Shown: in pieces, positions 19,071 to 27,294 of the stretch
Layout: every line of letters begins with the position of its first letter
Numbering within the stretch: the first letter of the stretch is position 1
Assembly (NCBI RefSeq): GCF_002020355.1
Contig: NZ_MPZV01000005.1
Location: 62,001 to 126,000 of the forward strand
Length of the DNA: 64,000 nt
DNA from: Thioclava sediminum
Lineage (GTDB): Bacteria > Pseudomonadota > Alphaproteobacteria > Rhodobacterales > Rhodobacteraceae
Direction of reading: 5' to 3'
Translations under genes and position numbers: made by a program
Notes under the pieces: generated by a model
What the model was told of the DNA's origin: nothing
The model's database searches: none
What the model saw: only the letters and a program-made list of their open reading frames with translations

Positions 19071-19712
19071 ATGACCCTCCGCCCCCGCTTCCCCTCGGTC
19101 CGCGCCCTCACCGGCGCGGCCCTTCTCTTCGCGGGGATGATCGCAGCGCCCCTCACCCCGGCGCGCGCCGCGGATTGCCCAGATGCCGAGGCCCTGCACG
19201 CGGCGGGCGTCACGCTTACCCGCAACAGCCCGAAAATGGCGCAGGCCTATCGCTACGAGAACGGCACGCTGACCTCCTACCGGGTCGACGATCCCGAACT
19301 CGGCCGGCCGCCCAAGCGCGAGCGCTACGACCATCCGCTGGCGGTGAGCCTGCAGGAAATGGACGGGCGCAGCTTCGCGCTCATCTATGACGACGACCCC
19401 ACGCGGCTCGACCAACTGCCGCAGCTGGGCAACTGGCGCACCCCGGTGAGCCTGAAAGTCGACGGCGAGACCAAGGATCGCGGCACCATCTCCTACGCCT
19501 ATCGCGGCACCGGCTCGGTGCAGATCGGCGCGTGCCGCTACGATGTCTGGCAGGTCGTCGAACGGATCGCGATGGGCAAGCTGCGCACCGCCTTCCTCAA
19601 GGAATTCTCTCCCAAGGCCGGGCTGGTCCTGCGCGTGACCAAGCTCGACCCCGAAACCGGCAAGGCGCAATCGCAAGTCGCCTTCGACCGCATCGAGACG
19701 CGCCAGAAATAA
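19071..19712 (+). CDS. Exported protein of unknown function inserted in the cho operon
   Basis: 213 residues. Signal peptide (VRALTGAALLFAGMIAAPLTPARAADC) followed by a soluble domain with DCPDAEALHAAGVTLTRN, LIYDDDPTRLDQLPQLGNW, GSVQIGACRYDVWQVVERI and a basic C-terminus. Two Cys could form a disulfide. It sits between choX and choW, an unusual place because choXWV are normally contiguous. An in-frame GTG at 19032 overlapping the choX stop (GTGA) would add 13 residues before the signal and suggests coupling; ATG 19071 was kept because it gives a normal signal peptide. I do not recognise the family. Confidence 0.8.
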   Translation: MTLRPRFPSVRALTGAALLFAGMIAAPLTPARAADCPDAEALHAAGVTLTRNSPKMAQAYRYENGTLTSYRVDDPELGRPPKRERYDHPLAVSLQEMDGRSFALIYDDDPTRLDQLPQLGNWRTPVSLKVDGETKDRGTISYAYRGTGSVQIGACRYDVWQVVERIAMGKLRTAFLKEFSPKAGLVLRVTKLDPETGKAQSQVAFDRIETRQK

Positions 19713-19730
19713 CAAACCGCAAGGACAGCT

Positions 19731-20567
19731 ATGAACTGGTTGACCGATACCAAAATCCCCGTGGGCAAGACGGCCAAGATCGTGATCGACTGGCTGCAGG
19801 ACCACGCCGCACCGCTCTTCGACGCGCTCTCCGTGGCGCTGAAGGCCCTGATCGACGCAACGCTCTGGGTGCTGCAAGGCCCCCCGCCCCTTCTCGTGAT
19901 CCTCGCCTTCGCGGTGATCGCCTACCTGCTGCAGCGCAGCTGGAAGATTTCCCTGCTGGTGATCGTGGGCTTCCTGTTCATCCTCAACCAGGACTACTGG
20001 GAGGAAACCACCGAGAGCCTCACCCTCGTGATCGCCGCCTGCGTGGTCTGCATGGGGATCGGCGTGCCGATCGGCATCGCCGCCGCCCACCGTCCGCGCC
20101 TGTATTCGGTGCTGCAGCCGGTCTTGGACCTGATGCAGACGCTGCCGGCCTTCGTCTACCTGATCCCGGCCATCGTCTTCTTCGGCATCGGCATGGTGCC
20201 GGGCCTGATCGCGACCGTGATCTTCGTGCTGCCCGCGCCGATCCGCCTGACCCATCTGGGCGTTTCCTCGACGCCCGATACGCTAACCGAGGCCGCCCAA
20301 TCCTTCGGCGCGACCAAGAGCCAGCTCTTGTGGAAGGTCGAACTGCCCTACGCCACGCCGCAGATCATGGCCGGTCTGAACCAGACCATCATGCTCTCGC
20401 TCTCGATGGTCGTGGTGGCCGCGCTTGTCGGCGCTGACGGCCTCGGCGTGCCAGTCGTGCGCGCGCTCAACACCGTCAACACGGCGCTCGGCTTCGAGTC
20501 CGGCTTCGTGATCGTCGTCGTCGCCATCATCCTTGACCGCATGCTGCGCCGCGGAGGTTCGAAATGA
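19731..20567 (+). CDS. choW: Choline ABC transporter permease
   Basis: 278 residues. At least six hydrophobic segments; the permease coupling loop is seen in EAAQSFGATKSQLLWKVELPYA (EAA motif), preceded by DLMQTLPAFVYLIPAIVFFGIG. This is the ProW/OpuAB fold. AAGGACAGCT precedes the ATG, and the stop overlaps the choV start by 4 bp. Confidence 0.95.
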   Translation: MNWLTDTKIPVGKTAKIVIDWLQDHAAPLFDALSVALKALIDATLWVLQGPPPLLVILAFAVIAYLLQRSWKISLLVIVGFLFILNQDYWEETTESLTLVIAACVVCMGIGVPIGIAAAHRPRLYSVLQPVLDLMQTLPAFVYLIPAIVFFGIGMVPGLIATVIFVLPAPIRLTHLGVSSTPDTLTEAAQSFGATKSQLLWKVELPYATPQIMAGLNQTIMLSLSMVVVAALVGADGLGVPVVRALNTVNTALGFESGFVIVVVAIILDRMLRRGGSK

Positions 20568-21616
20568 CCCAGACCAAAGCCAAAACCGCCGTCAAATTCG
20601 ACAATGTCTCCATCGTCTTCGGCGACCGCCCGCAAGAGGCGCTGCCCCTGATGGATGAAGGGCTCTCGCGCCCCGAGATTCAGGAGCGTACCGATCAGGT
20701 GCTGGGCGTGCATGACTGCTCGGTCGAGGTGCCCGAAGGCGAGATCCTCGTGCTGATGGGCCTCTCGGGCTCGGGCAAATCGACGCTGCTGCGCGCGGTG
20801 AACGGGCTGAACCCGGTCGTGCGCGGTCAGGTCGAGGTGCATGACGGCGAGCGTCTCGTCGACGTCACCCATGCCGACCCCGCGACCTTGCGCAAAATGC
20901 GCCTCAACAAGATCGCGATGGTCTTCCAGCAATTCGGCCTGCTGCCCTGGCGGACCGTGCGCGAGAATGTCGGCCTCGGCCTCGAACTCGCCGGCATGAG
21001 CAAGACGGAACGCCGCAAGAAGGTCGACACCCAGTTGGAACTGGTGGGCCTGTCGGACTGGGCCGACCGTCAGGTGGCAGAGCTGTCGGGCGGCATGCAG
21101 CAGCGCGTGGGCCTCGCCCGCGCCTTCGCCACCGACGCGCCGATCCTTCTGATGGACGAGCCGTTCTCCGCGCTCGACCCGCTGATCCGCACCAAGCTGC
21201 AGGACGAGTTGCTGGAGCTGCAGACCAAGCTCAAGCGCACGATCATCTTCGTCAGCCACGACCTCGACGAAGCCTTCAAGATCGGCAACCGGATCGCGCT
21301 GATGGAAGGCGGCCGGATCGTGCAATGCGGCACCGCGCGCGACATCATCGCCAAGCCCGCCAACGGCTATGTGGCCGATTTCGTGGCCCATATGAACCCG
21401 CTCGGCGTGCTGACCGCAGAAGACATCGCCGATCCCGTCGGCACGCCCACCGGCGATGCCACCGGCGAGCCGATGCCCGCCGACGCGCCCGTGCGCGACG
21501 TGATGGAGCGGCTGCGCTACGAGCCTGCGGTGCCGCTCACCGATGGCCGTGTCGTGACCCGCGAGGGCGTCATCACGCGGCTCATCGACCCCCAGCGCAG
21601 CGCCGAGGCGAGCTGA
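20564..21616 (+). CDS. choV: Choline ABC transporter ATP-binding protein
   Basis: 350 residues. Walker A LMGLSGSGKSTLLRA (~residues 63-77), Q-loop VFQQFGLLPWRTV, signature LSGGMQQRVGLARA, Walker B ILLMDEPFSALDPL and switch His in FVSHDLDEAF. Residues before Walker A carry the ProV-type insertion ALPLMDEGLSRPEIQERT. The C-terminal 80 residues resemble a partial regulatory extension rather than two full CBS domains. Last gene of the operon; a GC-rich inverted repeat follows. Confidence 0.95.
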   Translation: MTQTKAKTAVKFDNVSIVFGDRPQEALPLMDEGLSRPEIQERTDQVLGVHDCSVEVPEGEILVLMGLSGSGKSTLLRAVNGLNPVVRGQVEVHDGERLVDVTHADPATLRKMRLNKIAMVFQQFGLLPWRTVRENVGLGLELAGMSKTERRKKVDTQLELVGLSDWADRQVAELSGGMQQRVGLARAFATDAPILLMDEPFSALDPLIRTKLQDELLELQTKLKRTIIFVSHDLDEAFKIGNRIALMEGGRIVQCGTARDIIAKPANGYVADFVAHMNPLGVLTAEDIADPVGTPTGDATGEPMPADAPVRDVMERLRYEPAVPLTDGRVVTREGVITRLIDPQRSAEAS

Positions 21617-21626
21617 GGGACGCTTC

Positions 21627-21696
21627 GCGGAGGATATTTTGACCAAGCCGAAACCAAGGCGCGCGCGCCCCTTCGGCTGGGCTCAAATATCCCCGC
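21627..21696. repeat. Long imperfect inverted repeat after choV
   Basis: GCGGAGGATATTTTGACCAA ... GCCGAA pairs imperfectly with TTCGGCTGGGCTCAAATATCCCCGC 25 bp later. It shares the TCAAAATATCC core with the elements at 1152 and 15888. It is a likely 3' end structure between the convergent choV and EamA genes; there is no T-run. Confidence 0.6.
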
Positions 21697-21732
21697 CGGA
21701 GGCATCCGACATTTGCAAAAAGCGCCGCACTG

Positions 21733-22638
21733 TCAGATCTTGGTGGCAGGCGGAGGCGGCGTCACCCGGCGTTTGAGCTGCGCCTCGCGGAAGGTCATGT
21801 AGCTGACCGAGGCGATGATGATCGCACCGCCGAGGATCACGTAAGGGTCCGGGCGCTCGCCGAAAATCGACCAGCCCGCAATCGCCGCCCAGACCAGTTG
21901 CAGGAAGATGACCGGCTGCGTCACCGTCACAGGCGCCGCGGCGAAGGCTCGCGTCATGCAGTAATGCCCGCCCGTCGCGAACACTGCCACCGCGCCCAGC
22001 CAAAGCGTCTCCGACAGCGTGATCGGCTCCCATTTCCAGATCGCCACCGGGGCGAGCGCCACCGTCACCACCAGCGTCATCATCGCGACCACCGTGCCCG
22101 CGGGGACATAATCGGTCAGCCGCTTCGCGGCGAGATAGGCGCCGCCGAAGAACAGCGCCGCGCCAAGCTGGGCGAGATGGCCCGGCTCGATCGCGCGCAT
22201 CCCCGGGCGCAGGATGATCAGCGCGCCGATCAGCGCGACGACCACCGCCGTCACGCGCCGCCATGCCAGCCCCTCGCCCAGCAGGAGCGCGCCGCCCACC
22301 GTCACCACGATCGGGTTGAGATAGTTGATCGCAGTGACATCGGCGATCGGGATATTGCTCATCGCGAAGAACCACAGCCCCACCGCCACCGCATGCAGCG
22401 CCCCGCGCAGCCCGAACAGCGCCCAGACCTGAGGCGGGAAGTTCTGGCGCAGGATGCGGGCCAGCGCGGGCGCGAAGAAGATCAGCCCCCACATGAAGCG
22501 CACGAAGGCCGATTGCGCGGCGGGCACCTGATCGCCCAGCCAGTGAACGATGATGTTCACCATCACGAAACAGGCGGTGGTGGCGAGCATCCACAGGATG
22601 CCGATCAGCGGTTTGTTGGGTTTGTCTTGCGCGGTCAT
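21733..22638 (-). CDS. EamA/DMT-family inner-membrane transporter
   Basis: 301 residues, ten hydrophobic helices in two EamA repeats: first half LIGILWMLATTACFVMVNII ... AINYLNPIVVTVGGALLLGE, second half LGAALFFGGAYLAAKRL ... VIFLQLVWAAIAGWSIFGERP. This resembles S-adenosylmethionine- or amino-acid-exporting DMT proteins, but the substrate cannot be read from the sequence. AAGAGGTGTC precedes ATG 22638; an upstream in-frame start at 22674 lacks a site. Confidence 0.9.
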   Translation of the reverse strand: MTAQDKPNKPLIGILWMLATTACFVMVNIIVHWLGDQVPAAQSAFVRFMWGLIFFAPALARILRQNFPPQVWALFGLRGALHAVAVGLWFFAMSNIPIADVTAINYLNPIVVTVGGALLLGEGLAWRRVTAVVVALIGALIILRPGMRAIEPGHLAQLGAALFFGGAYLAAKRLTDYVPAGTVVAMMTLVVTVALAPVAIWKWEPITLSETLWLGAVAVFATGGHYCMTRAFAAAPVTVTQPVIFLQLVWAAIAGWSIFGERPDPYVILGGAIIIASVSYMTFREAQLKRRVTPPPPATKI

Positions 22639-22692
22639 GACACCTCTTGGACGCTGGTTCGGCACCGCGCGCAAGGGGCGGCTTTGTGTCGG

Positions 22693-23304
22693 TTATAATG
22701 CGCCCGCCGCGAGCTTCCAGGCGATCGAGCCCATCAGCACCGCGATCAGCGCATCGAGCACGCGCCATGCGCTCTCCTTGGCGAAAAGCGGTGCCAGAAG
22801 TCGCGCGCCATAGGCCAGTGCGAAGAAGAACAGGAAAGAGGCCACGATCGCGCCGGTGGCGAAGCTGATCCGCGCGCCCGCGAACTGCGCCGAGACCGCA
22901 CCCAGCAGCACCACCGTATCGAGCCAGACATGCGGGTTCGCCCAAGTGAAAGCGGCCACCGTCACCAGCACAGCGCGCAGGGACGGCGCGCTGCCTGCGC
23001 TCGGGTCGAGATGCTCGCCGCCCCGGATCGCCGCCAAAGCGGAGCGGGTCGCATACCAGCTGAGAAAAGCGACACCGCCCCAGCGCAGCGTCTCCGGCAG
23101 CCATGGCAGCGCCATGGAGGCCGCCGCGAAGCCCGACACGCCAAGCGCGATCAGCACCGCATCGGAAAGCGCACAGAACAGCGCCACCGCGAAGACATGC
23201 TCACGCCGCAGCCCCTGACGCAGCACGAAAGCGTTTTGCGCGCCGATCGCCACGATCAGCCCGAGCCCCAGTTTCAGCCCCGCCCAGAATGCCACCAATT
23301 CCAT
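22693..23304 (-). CDS. LysE/ArgO-type amino acid exporter
   Basis: 203 residues with six hydrophobic segments and LysE-family motifs: GLGLIVAIGAQNAFVLRQGL near the N-terminus, FCALSDAVLIALGVSG and TWANPHVWLDTVVLLGA. The last matches ArgO/LysE (N-P-x-x-W/Y-x-D). GGAGGTGAGGCGG precedes ATG 23304. Divergent from an ArgP-like regulator, the standard arrangement for lysine/arginine export, so basic amino acid efflux is inferred. Confidence 0.92.
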   Translation of the reverse strand: MELVAFWAGLKLGLGLIVAIGAQNAFVLRQGLRREHVFAVALFCALSDAVLIALGVSGFAAASMALPWLPETLRWGGVAFLSWYATRSALAAIRGGEHLDPSAGSAPSLRAVLVTVAAFTWANPHVWLDTVVLLGAVSAQFAGARISFATGAIVASFLFFFALAYGARLLAPLFAKESAWRVLDALIAVLMGSIAWKLAAGAL

Positions 23305-23356
23305 CCGCCTCACCTCCGGTCTGCTCAGAAACGCTTCTCAGTGCCGGGGCGAGCGT

Positions 23357-23401
23357 ATAAGTTCAACTTAATTAAACTAACTCTGTATAAGTAAAACTTA
23401 T
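23357..23401. promoter_or_regulatory. Tandem ATAAGT-N3-ACTTA operator pair between exporter and argP
   Basis: ATAAGTTCAACTTA (23357-23370) and the perfect inverted repeat ATAAGTAAAACTTAT (23387-23401) are centred 30 bp apart, about three helical turns, in the 95-bp divergent gap. The spacing suits a LysR-type regulator. The second site covers the argP start codon, implying autorepression. Confidence 0.7.
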
Positions 23402-24254
23402 GTTCGACTATGCCGCGCTGGATGCGCTCGCCACCGTGATCGAGACCGGAAGCTTCGAGGCCGCCAGCGCACGGCTCGGGGTATCGCAATCGGCCGTCTC
23501 GCAACGGGTCCGCCAGTTGGAGGAACGCATGGGCGCGGTTCTGGTGATCCGCGCCACGCCCTGCCGCGCGACCGAGGATGGCGCGCGGCTGATCGCCCAT
23601 CTGCGCGAGGTGGCGCTTCTGGAAACCGAGCTTGCGCCCTCCGAGACCCCGCCGGTTCTGCGCATCGCGGTGAATGCGGACAGTCTGGCGACTTGGGTGC
23701 TGCCCGCGCTGGCCGAGATCGAGGGTGTGCGTTTCGATCTGGTGATCGACGATCAAGACCATTCGGCGGGGCTGTTGCGCCGCGGTGAGGTCGCGGGCGC
23801 GATCACTGCCGACGAGGGGCCGATTGCGGGCTGCGACAGCGTGAGCCTCGGGCGGCTGCGCTATATCGCGACGGCGAGCCCGGATTTCGTCGCGCGCTAT
23901 TTCCCGGACCGGATCGACCGGCACTCCTTGCGCGCGGCCCCTGCCCTGCAGTTCAACGCCAAGGATCGGCTGCAGGACCGCTGGGCCTCGATGATCGCGG
24001 GCATGCCGATGGGGCTGCGCGCGCATCGTATCGGCTCGACCGAAGGTTTCGTGGAGGCCTGTCTGCGCGGCATGGGCTGGGGGCTGAACCCCGAGGCGCT
24101 GGTGCGCGCGCATCTGGAAAGCGGCGCGCTGGAACGGCTGGGCCCGGCGCCGATCGACGTGCCGCTCTACTGGCAAAGCGCGAGGCGGCTGAAAGCCCCG
24201 CTCGCGCCGCTGACCAAAGCGCTGCGGCAGGCGGCGAAAGCGGTGTTGTTGTAA
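23400..24254 (+). CDS. argP: LysR-type regulator, ArgP family
   Basis: 284 residues. Winged HTH at the N-terminus (LDALATVIETGSFEAASARLGVSQSAVSQRVRQLEE) and a LysR co-inducer domain with the ArgP-like DDQDHSAGLLRRGEVAGAIT and GMGWGLNPEALV. Divergent from the LysE/ArgO gene. No ribosome site is visible before the ATG and an operator overlaps it, so the mRNA may be leaderless. It probably activates the exporter in response to lysine or arginine. Confidence 0.9.
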   Translation: MFDYAALDALATVIETGSFEAASARLGVSQSAVSQRVRQLEERMGAVLVIRATPCRATEDGARLIAHLREVALLETELAPSETPPVLRIAVNADSLATWVLPALAEIEGVRFDLVIDDQDHSAGLLRRGEVAGAITADEGPIAGCDSVSLGRLRYIATASPDFVARYFPDRIDRHSLRAAPALQFNAKDRLQDRWASMIAGMPMGLRAHRIGSTEGFVEACLRGMGWGLNPEALVRAHLESGALERLGPAPIDVPLYWQSARRLKAPLAPLTKALRQAAKAVLL

Positions 24255-24389
24255 GGGGCCGGTTACAGGGCGTTGCGCGCGGCTCGTTCCGGCCAGAGCG
24301 GCTCCCCGGCCTGAGCGCGCGTTGCCCGCGGCCTGCGCGGCGCGCATAGTGATGGATGTCCCGCAGGCTTGTCAGGAGGAGAGACGCCC

Positions 24390-24725
24390 ATGGAGCTACC
24401 CGATTTCATTCAGGCCTTCCCCGCCCTCGATCTGCCGTTTCCCGAAGATCAGGTGCGCAGCCACGCGATCCGCTCGGAGGCAGGGCTGGTGGTGTTCCTG
24501 CACTTCCTCACCGATTTCGACCTGCCGCCCCATGCGCATAAGGCCCAGTGGGGCACGGTGATCGAAGGCGAGGCGGAGTTGACCATCGCAGGCGAGACCC
24601 GGGTCTATCGCCCCGGTGACAGCTACGACATCCCCGCCGGCGCAGAGCATTCGGCGCGGCTCAAGGCGGGGACGAAGGTGATCGACGCCTTCGAGGAGGC
24701 CGATCGCTATCCGCTGAAAGCCTGA
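24390..24725 (+). CDS. Small cupin-domain protein
   Basis: 111 residues forming one cupin barrel: FDLPPHAHKAQWGTVIEGEAEL carries the first metal motif (HxH ... E), and YRPGDSYDIPAGAEHSARL the second with its His. AGGAGGAGA precedes ATG 24390, which settles the start. Metal-binding is likely, enzyme activity unknown. Convergent with the transglutaminase gene 10 bp away. Confidence 0.88.
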   Translation: MELPDFIQAFPALDLPFPEDQVRSHAIRSEAGLVVFLHFLTDFDLPPHAHKAQWGTVIEGEAELTIAGETRVYRPGDSYDIPAGAEHSARLKAGTKVIDAFEEADRYPLKA

Positions 24726-24735
24726 AGAAAGGCGC

Positions 24736-25509
24736 TCAGACCCGGATCACCGAGACGCTCTGGTTGATCAGCATCGCGGGGGCCTGCGATTCCATGAAGG
24801 CCACGTCATAGGCATCGCGCCCAACCGCGACCAGCGCCATGTTCTCGGCCCCGCACATGCCGGTCGCATCGACGAGGTGCCACGCGCCATCGAGCCAGAC
24901 CTCGGCCACGGCGTGGAAATCCTGCGGCCACACATCCGGCCCGTAGGAGGACGCCATGCGCGCCGGGATCTGAGCCGCGCGCACCATCGCGCAGAACAGA
25001 TGCGCGTAGTCGCGGCACACCCCTGCCCGGCCCGCGAAGGTCTCGAGCACGTTGGTGTCGCTATCCGACGCGCCGGGCACATAAGACAGGTTCTTCTCGA
25101 TCCAGTCGCGGATCGCGGCCACCTTCGCCCCGCCCTGCAGATCGCCGAAACGCTTGCTCACGAAGGAGACAAACTTGTCCGACTGCACGTAGCGCGAGGG
25201 CCGGATATAGGGCGCGGCCTCGGCGGGCAGCTCGTGGAGCTGTGCCGCCCGCATCTGCGTCAGGTCGATCGCCGGACGCGTGATGTCGATCAGCGCCTGA
25301 TAATGCAGCGTCATCTGCGTGCCGACCTGCGCCCAGATCCGCTCGCCCACGCCGCAATCGCCCGCGATCCGGCCCACGCTCGCATCGCCGAGGTTCATCG
25401 ACGCGTCGACGATCTCCTGCCCCGGAGCCTGCGCCGCTTCGAGCACCAGCGCGACCGTATTCGGCTGCGGGAACTGGTATTGCATCTGCACGTCGACGGA
25501 AATGCGCAT
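24736..25509 (-). CDS. Transglutaminase-like protein
   Basis: 257 residues. An N-terminal beta-sandwich region is followed by the papain-like core with the triad Cys (AGRAGVCRDYAHLFCAMVRA), His (WPQDFHAVAEVWLDG) and Asp (WHLVDATGM). AGAAGGAGCCGCC precedes the ATG. No signal peptide, so cytoplasmic. Relatives act as proteases or cross-linkers; the substrate is unknown. Confidence 0.9.
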   Translation of the reverse strand: MRISVDVQMQYQFPQPNTVALVLEAAQAPGQEIVDASMNLGDASVGRIAGDCGVGERIWAQVGTQMTLHYQALIDITRPAIDLTQMRAAQLHELPAEAAPYIRPSRYVQSDKFVSFVSKRFGDLQGGAKVAAIRDWIEKNLSYVPGASDSDTNVLETFAGRAGVCRDYAHLFCAMVRAAQIPARMASSYGPDVWPQDFHAVAEVWLDGAWHLVDATGMCGAENMALVAVGRDAYDVAFMESQAPAMLINQSVSVIRV

Positions 25510-25716
25510 GGCGGCTCCTTCTCTCGGGATTCAGGTGGTGTCACTGGGATGGAGCGCGCCGCGTAACAGAGACACGTCGGTGGGGAAAGGGGGGCGCCGA
25601 GGGTTTGGTTCCCTATCGCACGCCGGAAAGCCGAACCCGCTGGACCGGGCTGGTCGTGCGCCTCGAGACCGTCCATGATACAGGTGCGAAAACGCCCCGG
25701 GACAAAAAGGTGAGTA

Positions 25717-26619
25717 ATGGCGCCCAACGATAGCTACAGACCGGCTTGCCTGCTCGTCTTTTCCACCCAGAGGACCGGCAGTTCGCTGCTTTGCGACTAT
25801 CTGCAACGCGCGGGTTTGGGAAAAGCGGGCGAATTTTTCCTGCTTTTGATGCGCAGCAAACCCCGCAATGAGATCACGCCTGCGGATTTCTTCGCCGCGG
25901 CTGAAATGGGGCGTGGCGAAAACGGAACTTCGGCGATCAACGTGATGTCTAACCAGCTTGCTCCGATCGCGGAAGCCTTTTTCGGCAAACCGGCCTATGA
26001 GGCTTTGGAGCCGGTGGCGGCTCACGCACAGTTCATCGACGCCTATGCAAAAATCTTCGGATCGAGCGCCTATCTGCGCATCTCTCGCAGCGACCGCGTC
26101 GCGCAGGCGGTCTCGCGTCTCGTGCATCGAAAGAGCGGCGTCGCCCATGTGAAAGCCGGAGAGGCGCAACGCACGCCGAACCACAAAGCCGGCAGCGGCG
26201 ATCCGGTCGACGAGATCACCGGGGCGGACCTTGCCCACGAAATCTTTCGGATCGATCAGGACGAAGCCCATCTCGATGCGGTTCTCGCGCAACTCGACCA
26301 GCCCGTTTTCGCCCTCACCTATGAAGACCTGACCGAAGACCCGGAGCGACAGTTTCAGGCCATCTGGCAGTTTTTCGGTTGGGGTGATTTCGACATGCCC
26401 CTGCGCACGGACCACACGAAGGTGACCAAGACCGCGGATCTCACCGTTCTGCGGACGAAACTTGCCGCCTATCTGGGGGCCGATCCGGAGAGCAGCGATG
26501 CAGACCTGCTCGCGCTGTGCCGGGCCCGCAATGCGCAGGAAGGTCACGGCCCCCGCAGCGCGAAACGAACTGGCGGCCTGAGCAGGCTCCTGCGACGCGG
26601 CGCACGCTCGCGCGCATGA
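25717..26619 (+). CDS. Stf0-type sulfotransferase
   Basis: 300 residues. PACLLVFSTQRTGSSLLCDYLQRAGLG matches the Stf0 PAPS-binding loop; YLRISRSDRVAQAVSRLVHRKSG corresponds to the 3'-phosphate site, and FALTYEDLTEDPERQFQAI is the C-terminal family signature. Stf0 enzymes sulfate trehalose in mycobacteria, while proteobacterial relatives are uncharacterised. Slightly more adenine-rich than its neighbours and flanked by a terminator, so possibly an independent acquisition. Confidence 0.88.
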   Translation: MAPNDSYRPACLLVFSTQRTGSSLLCDYLQRAGLGKAGEFFLLLMRSKPRNEITPADFFAAAEMGRGENGTSAINVMSNQLAPIAEAFFGKPAYEALEPVAAHAQFIDAYAKIFGSSAYLRISRSDRVAQAVSRLVHRKSGVAHVKAGEAQRTPNHKAGSGDPVDEITGADLAHEIFRIDQDEAHLDAVLAQLDQPVFALTYEDLTEDPERQFQAIWQFFGWGDFDMPLRTDHTKVTKTADLTVLRTKLAAYLGADPESSDADLLALCRARNAQEGHGPRSAKRTGGLSRLLRRGARSRA

Positions 26620-26646
26620 AAAAAGGCGCCACTAGGGCGCCTTCTC
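26618..26646. terminator. Bidirectional terminator between sulfotransferase and FKBP genes
   Basis: AAAAAAGGCGCC-ACTA-GGGCGCCTT: on the minus strand a GGCGCC stem followed by TTTTTT, ending the FKBP transcript. On the plus strand it starts at the sulfotransferase stop and can also end that message. Confidence 0.88.
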
Positions 26647-26669
26647 AAGCTCTAGAAGCAAACGCAGGC

Positions 26670-27101
26670 TTACGCGTCGATCTTGACGAGTTCCACGTCG
26701 AAGGTCAGCGCCTTGCCGGCGAGCGGGTGGTTCGCGTCGAGGACGAGTTCTTTCTCGTTCGCCTCGGCGACGGTCACGTTCACGGTCTGACCGTCCTGGG
26801 TCTGAACCTGAAGCTGGGTGCCCGGCTCGGTCGGGATGTCGTCGGGGATGTTCGCGCGGTCGACCGACTGCATGCGCTCGGGGTGATGCTCGCCATAGGC
26901 CTCTGCGGGCTCGACGCGCACGGTGCGCTTTTCGCCCTCTTCCATGCCGGTCACGCCCTTGTCGAGGCCGGGGATGATCTGGCCGGAGCCGAGCGTGAAG
27001 GACAGCGGGTCGCGGCCTTCCGAGCTATCGAAGACGGAGCCGTCGTCGAGCTTGCCGGTGTAATGAAGATGCAGGGTGTCGCCAGCCTTTGCTTGGGTCA
27101 T
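26670..27101 (-). CDS. FKBP-type peptidyl-prolyl isomerase, SlyD/FkpB type
   Basis: 143 residues. The FKBP half-domains flank an insert-in-flap as in SlyD: LHYTGKLDDGSVFDSSEGRDPLSF and GQIIPGLDKGVTGMEEGEKRTV at the N-terminus, an insert with AYGEHHPERMQSVDRANIP, then NHPLAGKALTFDVELV. The His-rich metal tail of E. coli SlyD is absent. Cytoplasmic prolyl isomerase/chaperone. Confidence 0.93.
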   Translation of the reverse strand: MTQAKAGDTLHLHYTGKLDDGSVFDSSEGRDPLSFTLGSGQIIPGLDKGVTGMEEGEKRTVRVEPAEAYGEHHPERMQSVDRANIPDDIPTEPGTQLQVQTQDGQTVNVTVAEANEKELVLDANHPLAGKALTFDVELVKIDA

Positions 27102-27245
27102 GGTGATATCCTTTCGCGGGGAGATGAATTTGCCGAGGCCACGGGATTACGCGGGTTCTCGGAGCGTCACGCGACAAATTGGGGGTTCTGGACCGGAATG
27201 TAAACCGGGGGGCCGGAATTCGGGCGGTTTGAGGCCGTTCGAGAC

Positions 27246-27272
27246 GCAAAAAGCGCCCCGGAGGGCGCTTTT
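27246..27272 (-). terminator. Terminator of the YebC gene
   Basis: Minus strand AAGCGCCC-TCCG-GGGCGCTT followed by a T-run; it begins 22 bp after the YebC stop. The remaining 27102-27245 gap is promoter space for the FKBP gene with nothing else recognised. Confidence 0.88.
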
Positions 27273-27294
27273 GACGATTTTCGGTGCGGGTCGC

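Noticed and set aside
18804-20255. 483-codon minus-strand frame opposite choX-choW
   Set aside because: Antisense shadow; His/Arg/Gln-rich low-complexity translation.
25531-26547. 338-codon minus-strand frame
   Set aside because: Antisense shadow of the Stf0 sulfotransferase, whose PAPS-binding motifs are unmistakable.
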